40,955 bases of DNA from positions 1 through 40,955 of the forward strand of contig CAZVWR010000027.1 of assembly GCA_964630905.1 (NCBI GenBank). The letters are read 5' to 3'. The notes beneath the pieces are model-generated. The model did not search any database. It worked only from the letters and a program-made list of their open reading frames with translations, and was not told the DNA's origin. This DNA is from JAGOEX01 sp964630905. Lineage in GTDB: Bacteria; UBP6; UBA1177. The position numbers and the translations under genes are program-made. This document shows, piece after piece, positions 8,866 to 17,865 of the stretch (positions are counted from its first letter, which is position 1; every line of letters begins with the position of its first letter).

Positions 8866-10020
8866 ATGAAAAAGATCGTTTTTCTTCTTCTTTTTGTCTT
8901 TTCTGCAGGATGTGCCTCAACGCCTGTCAAGGACGAAACCAAGGATGCAAAAGATGGTGAGGCAAGAGTTGTCGAATCTACACATGCACTCTATGTCACC
9001 CCCAAAAGTGTGGAACTTGTTAAGATCGAAGATGTTGAAAAGAAGGGGGGTAAGATCGTTGACGAAGATCTGAGAAATATTTTTGAAATGGCCAATAAAT
9101 TTTTTGATCTGAAAAGATATGAAGAGGCGGAAAAACACTATAAGAACCTTCTTGAGAAAAAGCCGGACCATCCATCGGCTGCTTACTGTTATTACAATCT
9201 GGGTCTGATCTACATGAGAATAACCCGCTGGGATGATGCAGAGACCAGTTTCCTTCAGGCTTACAATATGTTCGAACGGGAGCAGGATAAAAAGGACGCT
9301 CTTCTTAACTATATGGAATCACTTAAAAAAGCTGAAAAATGGGCGTCACTTCTTTATGAAAGTGAAAAGTTCATAAACAACAATCCGTTCAAACTCAATT
9401 TCCACGAAGAGGCAAAACAGGAGATCTCACTCAGATATGCCGAATCACTCATCATGACAGGTAAGGTTGAAGAGGGTCGCAAACTTGCTGAATACTGGAT
9501 ATTCGAGATAACTAAAAAACTTCCCAGATACGAAGCAATATATATTCCTGAACTTTCTTTGGCGTACTATGTTTTTGGGCGGAGTTTTGTCCATGAATTC
9601 AATATGTTGAAGCTTGATACGACAACGGATAAACTTGAAGAGAAATGTAAAAAGATCATTGAGGCGCAGACTCAGTTCATAAAATCTATAAATGTCGGTG
9701 TAATATTCTGGACAAATGCAAGTGCCTATGAAGTAGCCAAACTTTACATGGACCTTTATGCCGAAATGGACAGTTATCCTGTTCCGCAGGACTTTAACGA
9801 TGAAGAGAAGAGGGTCTATAAATGTGAACTGTGGAAGAAAATATCGAATTTGTTGAAAAAATCGAGAAAGACCCTTGTGTCAAGCATTGATGCGGCAAAA
9901 AAAATAAATGAGGAGAATGAATATACTCAAATGAGTTTTAAAATGATCGAAGAGATCGACCAGATATATGAGTCAAAAGAAGCCGAATGCAAGATCTTTG
10001 AAGAAGTGAAGGCAAAGTAA
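8866..10020 (+). CDS. TPR-repeat lipoprotein
   Basis: The product is 384 residues. The start at 8866 follows TTTGGAGG at 8853-8860; an upstream in-frame ATG at 8773 lies inside the previous gene and lacks the lipoprotein signal. The N-terminus MKKIVFLLLFVFSAGC is a signal peptide with lipobox SAGC (Cys16). At least two TPR-like units follow (FFDLKRYEEAEKHYKNLLEK and YYNLGLIYMRITRWDDAETS, about residues 75-150), then a helical region. TPR lipoproteins usually scaffold envelope complexes. Its place 16 bp after the SpoIID gene and 7 bp before the ABC-F gene points to a role with the cell-wall enzymes, but no specific partner can be named. Confidence 0.88.
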   Translation: MKKIVFLLLFVFSAGCASTPVKDETKDAKDGEARVVESTHALYVTPKSVELVKIEDVEKKGGKIVDEDLRNIFEMANKFFDLKRYEEAEKHYKNLLEKKPDHPSAAYCYYNLGLIYMRITRWDDAETSFLQAYNMFEREQDKKDALLNYMESLKKAEKWASLLYESEKFINNNPFKLNFHEEAKQEISLRYAESLIMTGKVEEGRKLAEYWIFEITKKLPRYEAIYIPELSLAYYVFGRSFVHEFNMLKLDTTTDKLEEKCKKIIEAQTQFIKSINVGVIFWTNASAYEVAKLYMDLYAEMDSYPVPQDFNDEEKRVYKCELWKKISNLLKKSRKTLVSSIDAAKKINEENEYTQMSFKMIEEIDQIYESKEAECKIFEEVKAK

Positions 10021-10027
10021 ATCATTA

Positions 10028-11800
10028 ATGAATCTTATTTCAATTAACGACATTACTTCAATTAAAGGGGACAATGTACTCTTTGAAAAAATATCTCTGG
10101 GCATTTCTGAAAATGAAAAGACCGCCCTTGTCGGAGTCAACGGCTGCGGTAAATCGACCCTTCTGAAGATCATGGCGAAAAAAGAGGAGCCCGAATCCGG
10201 CAATGTTTCCGTGAACAGAAATATTAAGATCTCTTTTCTTGAACAGATGCCGGTGTTCGATCCTTCTGAAACAGTCAGAGAACACATTTTCAACAGAAAA
10301 AATGATGTTCCATCCGAATCAGATAAAAGAATAGAGGAGATCCTCGGGAAGCTCGGCATTTCAGATCTTTCTTTAAAAATGGGAGCGTTATCAGGCGGAA
10401 TGATCAAAAAGATAGCGATAGCTCAGGTACTTGTTGAAGATTCAGACATTCTGCTTCTTGATGAGCCGACAAATCATCTTGATATTGATTCAATAGTCTG
10501 GCTTGAGGAATACCTTAAAAAATCTAAGAAAAGCGTCGTAATGGTAACACACGACAGATATTTCCTTGATTCGGTATGTTCTTCAATATACGAGATAGAG
10601 CGCTCAACTATTTATCATTACAAGGGATCTTATGATTTCTATCTCAAAAAGAAAGAGGAGCATCTGAACTCGATGATATCGAATGAGGATCGGATAAAGT
10701 CAATTCTGAGAAGGGAGCTGGAGTGGCTTGCGCGGGGACCGAGAGCAAGAGGGACGAAATCAAAGGAACGGATTGAATCAATAAGAAAAATGGTTGACAG
10801 AGATAGACCTGAAGAGGAAAAGAGCATTGAGTTTTCCGTTTCGGGCAGAAGGATGGGAAAGAAAATCCTTGAAATGGGCGATATATGTTACAAATGGGGC
10901 GATACACCGCTCATTGAAGGTTTTTCGATGGTTTTCAAAAAAGATACGCGGCTTGGATTGATCGGTGACAACGGTTCCGGGAAAACCACGCTTCTTGATA
11001 TTATTTCAGGTAGGATGACACCGCAGAAAGGGATTTACGATATAGGGGTCAACACGAAGATCGGCTATTTCGATCAACAGGCGAGGGAACTGCCGCTTAC
11101 AATGAGAGTTATAGACTATGTAAAAGGGAAAGGGGAACGGATAAACCTGCCTGACGGTTCATCTATAACAGCTTCTCAGATGCTCGAGAGATTTCTGTTT
11201 GATCCGGCACTGCACTATCTTGAGATCGGGAAACTTTCAGGAGGGGAGAGAAGGCGGCTCTATCTGGTCTCTGTTCTGATGGAAAACCCCAATTTCATAA
11301 TTCTTGACGAGCCGACTAACGATCTTGATATAAAAACGCTTTCAGTTCTTGAAGATTTTCTGAACTCTTTTCCAGGTCCCGTTGTTGTGGTAAGTCACGA
11401 CAGATCTTTCCTGGATAGAACTGTTGATTCGCTCATCATTCTTAAAGGTGACGGCACTTTTGACGGGTTTACAGGGAGAACTTCCGACTGGCTTGAACAG
11501 AAAAAGAAAACGTCTCTTAAAACGGACTCAGTAAATACTGCTCAGAAAGAGGAAGCTGCCAAACCCAGACACATCAGTGATATAAAGTCGAAAATGACTT
11601 ATGCTCAGCGCATCAGGTTCGCTGAACTTGAAAAACTGATTCCGGATATTGAAAGGGAAATCGCTGAAGTGGAATTTAAACTGGCAAATTATTCAAACAT
11701 CGGTATATCAAGCGGTGATCTTTTCCTTCAGTATGAAACGCTGAAGAAAAAGGGCGATAATCTGATGAATGAATATATAGAGCTTTCTGAATGTCAGTAA
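10028..11800 (+). CDS. uup: ABC-F family ATPase, Uup-like
   Basis: ABC-F proteins have two ATPase domains and no membrane part; they bind ribosomes or, for Uup, also branched DNA. Domain 1 has Walker A GVNGCGKST (residues 36-44), signature LSGGM (121-125) and LLLDEPTNHLD (142-152). Domain 2 has GDNGSGKTT (313-321), LSGGER (403-408) and ILDEPTNDLD. A charged linker (GPRARGTKSKERIESIRKM) lies between them. The tail contains the Uup-type coiled-coil C-terminal domain, beginning KMTYAQRIRFAELEKLIPDI. Length of 590 residues is slightly below E. coli Uup. The first signature (LSGGM) departs from the usual LSGGE/Q. It overlaps the MATE gene by 10 bp. The subfamily call rests on the C-terminal coiled coil; other ABC-F subfamilies are possible. 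Confidence 0.9.
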   Translation: MNLISINDITSIKGDNVLFEKISLGISENEKTALVGVNGCGKSTLLKIMAKKEEPESGNVSVNRNIKISFLEQMPVFDPSETVREHIFNRKNDVPSESDKRIEEILGKLGISDLSLKMGALSGGMIKKIAIAQVLVEDSDILLLDEPTNHLDIDSIVWLEEYLKKSKKSVVMVTHDRYFLDSVCSSIYEIERSTIYHYKGSYDFYLKKKEEHLNSMISNEDRIKSILRRELEWLARGPRARGTKSKERIESIRKMVDRDRPEEEKSIEFSVSGRRMGKKILEMGDICYKWGDTPLIEGFSMVFKKDTRLGLIGDNGSGKTTLLDIISGRMTPQKGIYDIGVNTKIGYFDQQARELPLTMRVIDYVKGKGERINLPDGSSITASQMLERFLFDPALHYLEIGKLSGGERRRLYLVSVLMENPNFIILDEPTNDLDIKTLSVLEDFLNSFPGPVVVVSHDRSFLDRTVDSLIILKGDGTFDGFTGRTSDWLEQKKKTSLKTDSVNTAQKEEAAKPRHISDIKSKMTYAQRIRFAELEKLIPDIEREIAEVEFKLANYSNIGISSGDLFLQYETLKKKGDNLMNEYIELSECQ

Positions 11801-13134
11801 ACACACCTATCGATCTGTTAAAAGGCGATCCTGCAAAAACGCTGCTTGCAATATCAATTCCTGCAATAATACTGAATATTTTAAAAGCGGGATACAACAT
11901 TGTGGATATGTTCTGGCTCGGACAGCTCGGCAAGGAATATCTTGCAGGTGTCAGCGCTTCAGTTTTTCTTGTATGGGCGATGCACGGGCTTTCAGCACTT
12001 GTCACAGTCGGTATTGTCGCAGGAATTTCAAGGAATATCGGCGAAGGGAAGATCGAAACGGCAAGAAGCAACACATGGAGATCATTGAAACTTGCCTTTG
12101 TCATCGGTCTTTTGCTGACTGCTTTTTTATTTCCCCTTATTGATCCGCTTGTCGGCATGATAAAGCTTGAGCCGGTCGCACATAAAGCCGGAACGGAATA
12201 CCTTCAGATAATGATCTCATCTACTGTTGCCGGATTCCTGATGTTTGCACTTCATTCTGTGATGATAGCATGGGGAGATACGAGAACACCTGTTAAAGTT
12301 TATGCCGCCACATTCATTTTCAACATATTTTTCAGTCCGGTCCTCATGCTCGGACTCGGCCCTTTTCCCCGGCTTGAAACAAGGGGTGCGGCAATTGCCA
12401 CTGTTGCAAGCTATCTTCTCGGATCTATTATATTTTTCGGCGTGATATTAAAAAACGGATGGATCCTTTTTCAAAAAGCAGGCCATGAGATTCCGTTTAA
12501 AAGATATATCTCTGTCGGTTATCCTGTCGCTCTTTCCGGAATGTTCTTTTCATTCATATATTTCTTCATTGCAAAAATTACCGCCATGTTCGGTTCTGAT
12601 GCTGTCGGAGCAATGGGGATCGGGCACAAGATCGAATCTCTGGCATACTTTTTTTCTCACGGTATTGCGGCAGGGCTTGCCACTTTCACAGGAAGGAATC
12701 TCGGCGCCGGAATGGAACAGAGAGCTCGTGACGCTGCCGGGGCAGGAATGAGATTCGTGTCTATAGTTACCGGAATTTATTCGATATTCACTTTCATTTT
12801 CGCTCCTCAGATAGTCGCACTTTTTAACAGTGATCCCGGACTTGTGGTTCAGGGGACGAACTATGTGCGGATAGTAATGCCGGTGGAACTTCTTCAAAGC
12901 ATTCTGATGACAATTGAATTCGGTGCATTTTCCGGTTCCGGCTATACCAAACCTTCATTTTTTGTTTCCCTGCCTATCGTTTTTCTCCGTATTCCTCTCG
13001 CATGGATTCTGGCTGTCCATTTCGGCCTAAATGCTAACGGAATATGGCTTACGATCGCGACAACGATGGCACTTAACAGCTTTATATTTATGATACTTTT
13101 TAAAAAAGATAACTGGTTGAAAGCGAGAGTTTAG
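11791..13134 (+). CDS. MATE-family efflux transporter
   Basis: This 447-residue protein has about 12 hydrophobic segments in two homologous halves. It has the MATE N-terminal pattern AKTLLAISIPAIILNILKAG, YNIVDMFWLGQLG and a GISRNIGEG loop near residue 82, with the repeated equivalent FTGRNLGAGMEQRAR near 302. MATE transporters export cationic drugs or metabolites across the inner membrane using sodium or proton gradients. The substrate cannot be told from sequence. Translation probably couples to the uup-like gene through the 10-bp overlap. Its TAG stop overlaps the TAA stop of the convergent ankyrin gene, so the two genes share 4 bp and no terminator separates them. Confidence 0.93.
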   Translation: MSVNTPIDLLKGDPAKTLLAISIPAIILNILKAGYNIVDMFWLGQLGKEYLAGVSASVFLVWAMHGLSALVTVGIVAGISRNIGEGKIETARSNTWRSLKLAFVIGLLLTAFLFPLIDPLVGMIKLEPVAHKAGTEYLQIMISSTVAGFLMFALHSVMIAWGDTRTPVKVYAATFIFNIFFSPVLMLGLGPFPRLETRGAAIATVASYLLGSIIFFGVILKNGWILFQKAGHEIPFKRYISVGYPVALSGMFFSFIYFFIAKITAMFGSDAVGAMGIGHKIESLAYFFSHGIAAGLATFTGRNLGAGMEQRARDAAGAGMRFVSIVTGIYSIFTFIFAPQIVALFNSDPGLVVQGTNYVRIVMPVELLQSILMTIEFGAFSGSGYTKPSFFVSLPIVFLRIPLAWILAVHFGLNANGIWLTIATTMALNSFIFMILFKKDNWLKARV

Positions 13135-14153
13135 ATCTTCTTTGTTGATTTGAAAAAGTCTATGATATCTTTGAGATTTCTCTGATTTGCTGTGTCAACA
13201 GGAGTGTTGCCTGAGCTGTCTTTTACATCAACGCTTGCTCCTGAATTAACGAGCACTTTAACCATGTCAAGGCGGTTATATTCAACTGCGAAATGAAGTG
13301 CGGTTTTGCCTGTTTTTTCTGAAAAATTGATGTTCTTTGATTTCGGGGCGAGAAGTTCGACAAGTTTAGGTTTGTTGTTCCTTACGGCATACATCAATGC
13401 TGTAAAACCGGAATAATTGTCGGTTTCGTCAGGGTTTGCCCCTTTTTCAAGAAGGAGAACAGCAATATCTTCAAAACCCATGCTGACAGAAGCGATCAGC
13501 GGGCCGTAGCCGTTTGATGCGACGATGTTCGGTGAAGCCCCTTTTGCAAGGATCGTTTCAACAAGTTTTTTATTGCCTGACGCACAGGAATAATAGAGCA
13601 TTGAATATCCGGCACTGTCGATATAATTTGTATCAGCCCCTTTTGCAATGAGAATGTCTGCCGCTGAGAATTTCTTATAAGTTATTGCTTCCTTAAGCGG
13701 TGTGTAGCCGTCACTTGAAGCAAAGTTGATGGTTGCCCCTTTAGAAATGAGGTATTCCATTATATCGATAAAACCCATTCTTGAAGCGATCTGAAGGGGG
13801 CTGTATCCGCTCTGGTCAAGATCGTTTACACCGGCTTTCTTTCCATCAATGATCTCTTTGACAGATTTCATGTCACCGGTCTGAACAGCATGGGAGAGTG
13901 TTCCTTTCTGCGGAACACCGCCGTATCCGCCGTAAGTGTCATAGTAGGGGTATCCGTACTGGTCATACTGCGGTGTGATGGGTGCAGCAGCAACCTGTTT
14001 TTCCGGCATTTTTATGTCGGCTGCTTTATTGAACCCGTCTTCAAACCCTTTTGCATAAGCCGCCGCATAGGTCTTTGCATAATTTGATTCAGGTGATGCC
14101 GTTGCACAACCGGAAACAGCCACGATCACGATCATTAAAAGATAAAATCTCAT
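13131..14153 (-). CDS. ankyrin-repeat lipoprotein
   Basis: The 340-residue product starts with MRFYLLMIVIVAVSGC, a lipoprotein signal with Cys16. A short Ala-rich segment and a Pro/Tyr/Gly-rich stretch (YDQYGYPYYDTYGGYGG) follow. From about residue 85 to the end there are roughly seven ankyrin repeats, for example GYSPLQIASRMGFIDIMEYL and GKTALHFAVEYNRLDMVKVL. Ankyrin repeats form a protein-binding surface; the lipid anchor places it in the envelope. The ribosome site CGGAGGGG precedes the ATG. A divergent promoter candidate lies at 14180-14208. Partner and cellular role are unknown. Confidence 0.92.
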   Translation of the reverse strand: MRFYLLMIVIVAVSGCATASPESNYAKTYAAAYAKGFEDGFNKAADIKMPEKQVAAAPITPQYDQYGYPYYDTYGGYGGVPQKGTLSHAVQTGDMKSVKEIIDGKKAGVNDLDQSGYSPLQIASRMGFIDIMEYLISKGATINFASSDGYTPLKEAITYKKFSAADILIAKGADTNYIDSAGYSMLYYSCASGNKKLVETILAKGASPNIVASNGYGPLIASVSMGFEDIAVLLLEKGANPDETDNYSGFTALMYAVRNNKPKLVELLAPKSKNINFSEKTGKTALHFAVEYNRLDMVKVLVNSGASVDVKDSSGNTPVDTANQRNLKDIIDFFKSTKKI

Positions 14154-14179
14154 TTTCCCCTCCGTTAAATTGACTCATA

Positions 14180-14208
14180 ATGATAAACCAAAGGGGTTTT
14201 ATTTACAA
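14180..14208 (-). promoter_or_regulatory. candidate sigma-70 promoter for the ankyrin lipoprotein
   Basis: Read on the minus strand: TTGTAA, a 17-bp spacer, then TATCAT, ending 27 bp before the ATG. Spacing is ideal but each hexamer has mismatches to the consensus. Confidence 0.35.
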
Positions 14209-14295
14209 GAAAAGAGATGAAAGAGGGAAAATCTTTTACCATAAAATATAATCGTGTATAGTTACTGAAGTTTTTTTGATGAGGAGCGGAATATT

Positions 14296-15459
14296 ATGAA
14301 AACCATCATTACAGAGCGGATTCCGATAAAAATGTGGCTTGAAGAGATTGAGGATGGTGCTCTTGTTCAGGCAGAAAATCTTGCAAATTTCCCTTTTTCT
14401 TTCAGTCATATTGCAATTATGCCTGATGCTCACGAAGGTTACGGAATGCCGATTGGCGGAGTGCTTGCAACTGAAAAGGTTATTATTCCGAATGCTGTGG
14501 GCGTTGACATCGGTTGTGGAATGTGTGCTGTGAGAACATCTGCGGAAAACATCAGCAGAAAAGAACTTCTTAAAATTGTTGATGAACTTAGAAAAGCCGT
14601 TCCTGTCGGTTCGAATCATCATAAAGAGCCTCAGAAAAAGGATCTTATGCCCGAAATGACAGAAAAGATGAAAATAATTGAAGAGGAATATGAAAATGCC
14701 CTTTTTCAGATCGGCACTCTCGGCGGAGGCAACCATTTTATTGAAGTTCAGAAAGGAAATGACGGATTTATCTGGCTCATGATCCATTCCGGAAGCCGGA
14801 ATATCGGATATAAAGTTGCAGGCTATTATAACCAGCTTGCAATAGAGCTCCGTGATGAATTTAAAAGTGAAATTCCTTTGTCGTGGCAGCTCGATTATCT
14901 TCCTCTTGAATCTGTTGAGGGTAAAAATTATGTTGATGAAATGAATTTCTGTGTCAGTTTTGCCTTTGCAAACAGATTGCTGATGATGGAACGGTTTAAA
15001 AATATCTTTCTTGATAAATACAGCGAAAAAAATGTCTCTTTTGAGCCGGTTATCAACATTGCACACAACTATGCCGCTTTTGAAAATCACTTTGGAAAAA
15101 GTGTTGCAGTGCACAGAAAAGGGGCAACTTCGGCAAAAAAAGGAGAAAAAGGAATAATTCCCGGATCTCAGGGTGCAAAAAGTTATATTGTGGAAGGGTT
15201 GGGAAACCCTGAAAGTTTTGAATCGTGCTCTCACGGAGCCGGAAGAAAAATGGGAAGGAGGGAAGCGATAAGAAAGCTCGATCTTGATGAAGAAATCCAA
15301 AAGCTTAATAAAATCGGAGTCATACACTCGATCAGAAAACAAAATGATCTTGAAGAAGCGGCAGGAGCATACAAAGATATTTGCGAAGTGATGTCCAACC
15401 AGAAAGATCTTGTTAAAATAATAGTGGAACTTTCACCTCTTGCCGTTATGAAAGGGTGA
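14296..15459 (+). CDS. rtcB: RtcB-type RNA-splicing ligase
   Basis: RtcB joins 2',3'-cyclic-phosphate (or 3'-phosphate) and 5'-OH RNA ends using GTP and Mn2+, through a covalent RtcB-His-GMP intermediate. The sequence has the metal site motif VGVDIGCGMCAVRT (Cys74), GGGNHFIE (His147), IHSGSRN (His164), NIAHNYA (His257), HRKGA (His273) and SHGAGR, with the likely guanylylated His313. The usual IPGSMG loop reads IPGSQG here. Length of 387 residues is a little short of E. coli RtcB. ATG 14296 follows GAGGAGCGG. No archease, RtcA or RtcR gene is adjacent, so it may serve in general RNA repair rather than an RtcR-regulated operon. Confidence 0.95.
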   Translation: MKTIITERIPIKMWLEEIEDGALVQAENLANFPFSFSHIAIMPDAHEGYGMPIGGVLATEKVIIPNAVGVDIGCGMCAVRTSAENISRKELLKIVDELRKAVPVGSNHHKEPQKKDLMPEMTEKMKIIEEEYENALFQIGTLGGGNHFIEVQKGNDGFIWLMIHSGSRNIGYKVAGYYNQLAIELRDEFKSEIPLSWQLDYLPLESVEGKNYVDEMNFCVSFAFANRLLMMERFKNIFLDKYSEKNVSFEPVINIAHNYAAFENHFGKSVAVHRKGATSAKKGEKGIIPGSQGAKSYIVEGLGNPESFESCSHGAGRKMGRREAIRKLDLDEEIQKLNKIGVIHSIRKQNDLEEAAGAYKDICEVMSNQKDLVKIIVELSPLAVMKG

Positions 15460-15478
15460 AGAGTGAGATTGATTTAAT

Positions 15479-15506
15479 GTAAGGGCAAAAGGTTTTTTGC
15501 CCCTAC
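15479..15506. repeat. small palindromic repeat with GTAGGGGC-type ends
   Basis: An inverted repeat lies between rtcB and tex. GTAaGGGCAAAA and TTTTGCCCcTAC form 12-bp arms with one mismatch around a GGTT loop. Read on the minus strand the end is GTAGGGGC, as in the second element at 33383-33409. The T-rich right arm could also act as a weak terminator for rtcB. Confidence 0.6.
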
Positions 15507-15537
15507 GATATGCAATTTGAAAAAGTGGAGCTGATGT

Positions 15538-17637
15538 ATGATCGAACTTAAAAAGATTGATGTGGCTCATGAGACTAAAAGCAGGACTTCCATTGATGAA
15601 ACGAAGATAAGAGCGGTTCTTGATCTTGTTGAGGAGGGGTGCACGATTCCGTTCATTGCAAGGTATAGAAAAGAGCGCACCGGGAATCTTGATGAAGTTC
15701 AGGTGGCTGAAATCATTGATGTTTCTAACAAGATAATTGAGCTTGACAAAAGAAAGCACGCCATTTTGAAATCTTTAGTTGAAACGGGTAGTTACACCGA
15801 TGATCTCGGAAATCTTGTCGATAAGGCGGATAACCTTACAACTCTTGAAGATATTTATGCTCCGTATAAACCGGGAAGAAAAACAAGAGCGGATAAAGCA
15901 ATTGAGGCGGGACTTCTTCCTCTGGCTGAATTTGTGATGCAAAATAACCCTGATCTTGAAACAATTTTAAATAAAGCCATTGAATTTATTACTGATTCTT
16001 TTAAAACGGCAGAAGAGGTCGTTAATGGTGTCAAAGACATAATCGCTCAGAACATTGCAGATGATCTGAAAGTGCGAACATATGTCAGAAGCAGAATGAA
16101 AAGCGGCATAATTTCTTCAAAAGTTAAGCGAGGCAAAAAAGAGGAAGGTGTTGTTTTCAGTGACTATTTTGATTTTTCCGAGCCTGTTTTAAAAATAGCA
16201 CCTCATCGGGTCATGGCGATAAACAGGGGAGAAAAGGAAGGGTTTCTGAATGTGACGATTTCTCCTGTTGAAGATTTTGAAGAGATCTCAGTGAGGATCT
16301 CCGCATCATTTTTTAATAAAAGAACGAGTCAGTTTTTTAATGACTGCATTCTTGAAAGTTATGACAGACTCTTAAGCAAAAGTATAGAGACTGAAATATT
16401 TAATGAACTTAAAGGTTTAGCGATTGATGCGTCACTATCATTTTTTCACAGCAATCTTGAGCAGATACTTCTTTCGCCGCCCTTTGGAGAAAAACCGGTG
16501 ATCGGCATTGACCCCGGCATCAGAACAGGGTGTAAAGCGGTTCTTCTTGACGGCTTCGGGAATTATGTCGATTCCACAGTTCTTCATCTTAGCACCGACA
16601 AAGCCCAGGCATTGAAAATCAAAGGATGGGTTGAAAAACATAATGTGAAAGGGATTGCAGTCGGAAGTGGAACATTCGGCAGAGAAACACACGAAATATT
16701 AAAAAGTTACTTCGATGCATCTGCCGCAGTTGTTCTTGTTGATGAAGACGGCGCATCAATTTATAGTGCAAGCAGTACTGCCCGTGATGAATTCCCTGAC
16801 ATTGATCTCACCGTGAGAGGAACGATCTCGATCGGGAGAAGATTTCAGGATCCATTGTCAGAGCTTGTAAAGATCGCTCCCGAATCGCTTGGAATAGGGC
16901 AGTATCAGCATGACATTCCGCAGAAAATGCTTTCAGAAAAACTGACGCGTACCGTTGAATGGGCAGTTAATAAAGTGGGGGCGAACTTAAACACTGCAAG
17001 CCCTTATCTGCTTAGCTACATTTCAGGACTTGATTCCAAAAAAGCCAAAGAAATAAGCAGTTTAAGAAAACAGAACGGAAGATTTACCAACATAGACGAA
17101 CTTAAAAAAGTAAAAGGGATAGGGGCAAAGACATTTGAGCAGTGTGCAGGGTTTTTAAGAATTCTTGACGGAACTGAGATCCTTGATTCAACAGGAGTTC
17201 ACCCTGAAAGTTATAAAATTGTAAAAAAAGCGGCGAAACTGTGCGGCACAACGGTTGAAGAGCTGATGACAGACCCTTCGATCATAAAAAACAACGCCGA
17301 TGCGAAAGAAATTGTACCGGAATCAGTCATTGATGAACTCAGAAAAAAAGGGCTTGACCCCAGAAAGAAATTTGAAGCAGTACAGTTTTCCGATGAAATA
17401 AGATCGATCACAGACCTCAAAACCGGCATGACACTTAACGGAGTTGTTGACAACATTCTCGCATTCGGGGCATTTGTTGATATCGGCATAAAAGACAAAG
17501 GACTTGTCCATATATCTGAAATCGCTAATGAATTTGTGAAAAACCCTGCCGACTATCTTAAAATAGGACAAATCGTAAAAGTCAAAGTCCTCTCAATTGA
17601 CCTTGAACGGAAAAGGATATCCCTTTCCATGAAGTGA
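15538..17637 (+). CDS. tex: Tex-family S1 RNA-binding protein
   Basis: Tex is a widespread nucleic-acid-binding protein related to eukaryotic Spt6 and affects transcription and expression of secreted factors. The 699 residues show the family order. The N-terminal Tex region contains IPFIARYRKERTGNLDEVQV, followed by a YqgF/RuvC-like RNase-H fold starting near residue 320 (VIGIDPGIRTGCKAVLLDGF). Helix-hairpin-helix segments follow (FTNIDELKKVKGIGAKTFEQ), and a C-terminal S1 domain starts near residue 628 (GVVDNILAFGAFVDIGIKDK), ending KRISLSMK. Length is slightly shorter than E. coli YhgF (773). ATG 15538 follows AAGTGGAG. There is no obvious operon partner. Confidence 0.95.
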   Translation: MIELKKIDVAHETKSRTSIDETKIRAVLDLVEEGCTIPFIARYRKERTGNLDEVQVAEIIDVSNKIIELDKRKHAILKSLVETGSYTDDLGNLVDKADNLTTLEDIYAPYKPGRKTRADKAIEAGLLPLAEFVMQNNPDLETILNKAIEFITDSFKTAEEVVNGVKDIIAQNIADDLKVRTYVRSRMKSGIISSKVKRGKKEEGVVFSDYFDFSEPVLKIAPHRVMAINRGEKEGFLNVTISPVEDFEEISVRISASFFNKRTSQFFNDCILESYDRLLSKSIETEIFNELKGLAIDASLSFFHSNLEQILLSPPFGEKPVIGIDPGIRTGCKAVLLDGFGNYVDSTVLHLSTDKAQALKIKGWVEKHNVKGIAVGSGTFGRETHEILKSYFDASAAVVLVDEDGASIYSASSTARDEFPDIDLTVRGTISIGRRFQDPLSELVKIAPESLGIGQYQHDIPQKMLSEKLTRTVEWAVNKVGANLNTASPYLLSYISGLDSKKAKEISSLRKQNGRFTNIDELKKVKGIGAKTFEQCAGFLRILDGTEILDSTGVHPESYKIVKKAAKLCGTTVEELMTDPSIIKNNADAKEIVPESVIDELRKKGLDPRKKFEAVQFSDEIRSITDLKTGMTLNGVVDNILAFGAFVDIGIKDKGLVHISEIANEFVKNPADYLKIGQIVKVKVLSIDLERKRISLSMK

Positions 17638-17643
17638 TTTTCA

Positions 17644-17671
17644 TTGACTTTTCCGATAAATTCCGTAGAAA
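17644..17671 (+). promoter_or_regulatory. candidate promoter for the homocysteine leader
   Basis: TTGACT at 17644-17649, a 16-bp spacer and TAGAAA at 17666-17671, starting 7 bp after the tex stop. The -35 is good and the -10 weak (4 of 6). A start near 17678 would place the leader ORF ribosome site (GAGG, 17693-17696) just inside the transcript. Confidence 0.4.
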
Positions 17672-17701
17672 AAGCAGTGTTTTTAAGTTTTTGAGGTGAT
17701 T

Positions 17702-17782
17702 ATGACCTTTATCCCGCAGATACATTCTATGATAATGCGCAGCTTTCCTGACCGTTTTGCGGAGGGGTTCCGGCTGATTTAA
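17702..17782 (+). CDS. putative 26-residue leader peptide of the homocysteine operon
   Basis: A short ORF starts at ATG 17702, 5 bp after GAGG (17693-17696), and stops at TAA 17780-17782. It includes the stretch IHSMIMRSF, so two internal Met codons occur close together (residues 10 and 12). There are also several Phe, Ile and Arg codons. No long run of one regulated amino acid is present. Its last codons (CGGCTGAT, 17771-17778) can pair perfectly with ATCAGCCG at 17805-17812, which is the 5' side of the downstream terminator. That arrangement is typical of attenuation by ribosome movement over a leader ORF. Translation is not proven; the structure could also respond to another signal. Confidence 0.4.
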   Translation: MTFIPQIHSMIMRSFPDRFAEGFRLI

Positions 17783-17808
17783 AACAGACATATATTTGAT
17801 TTTTATCA

Positions 17809-17839
17809 GCCGCTGGTTTTTTCCGGCGGCTTTTTTTTT
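17809..17839 (+). terminator. rho-independent terminator, probable attenuator before the HcyBio gene
   Basis: GCCGCTGG (17809-17816) pairs with CCGGCGGC (17823-17830) across a six-T loop, with one G-U pair, followed by nine T residues. It ends 26 bp before the HcyBio start, inside the likely leader. The left arm overlaps ATCAGCCG, which can instead pair with CGGCTGAT at 17771-17778, giving a mutually exclusive structure. It could alternatively be the ordinary terminator of tex, although it lies 170 bp after that stop. Confidence 0.75.
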
Positions 17840-17865
17840 AACTTTGATTTTCTGGAGATGAAAAA

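Noticed and set aside
14236..15342. Long open frame (368 codons) on the minus strand
   Set aside because: It lies opposite rtcB, whose catalytic motifs are all intact. The antisense translation has no recognisable domain and is rich in Phe, His and Asn typical of an antisense shadow.
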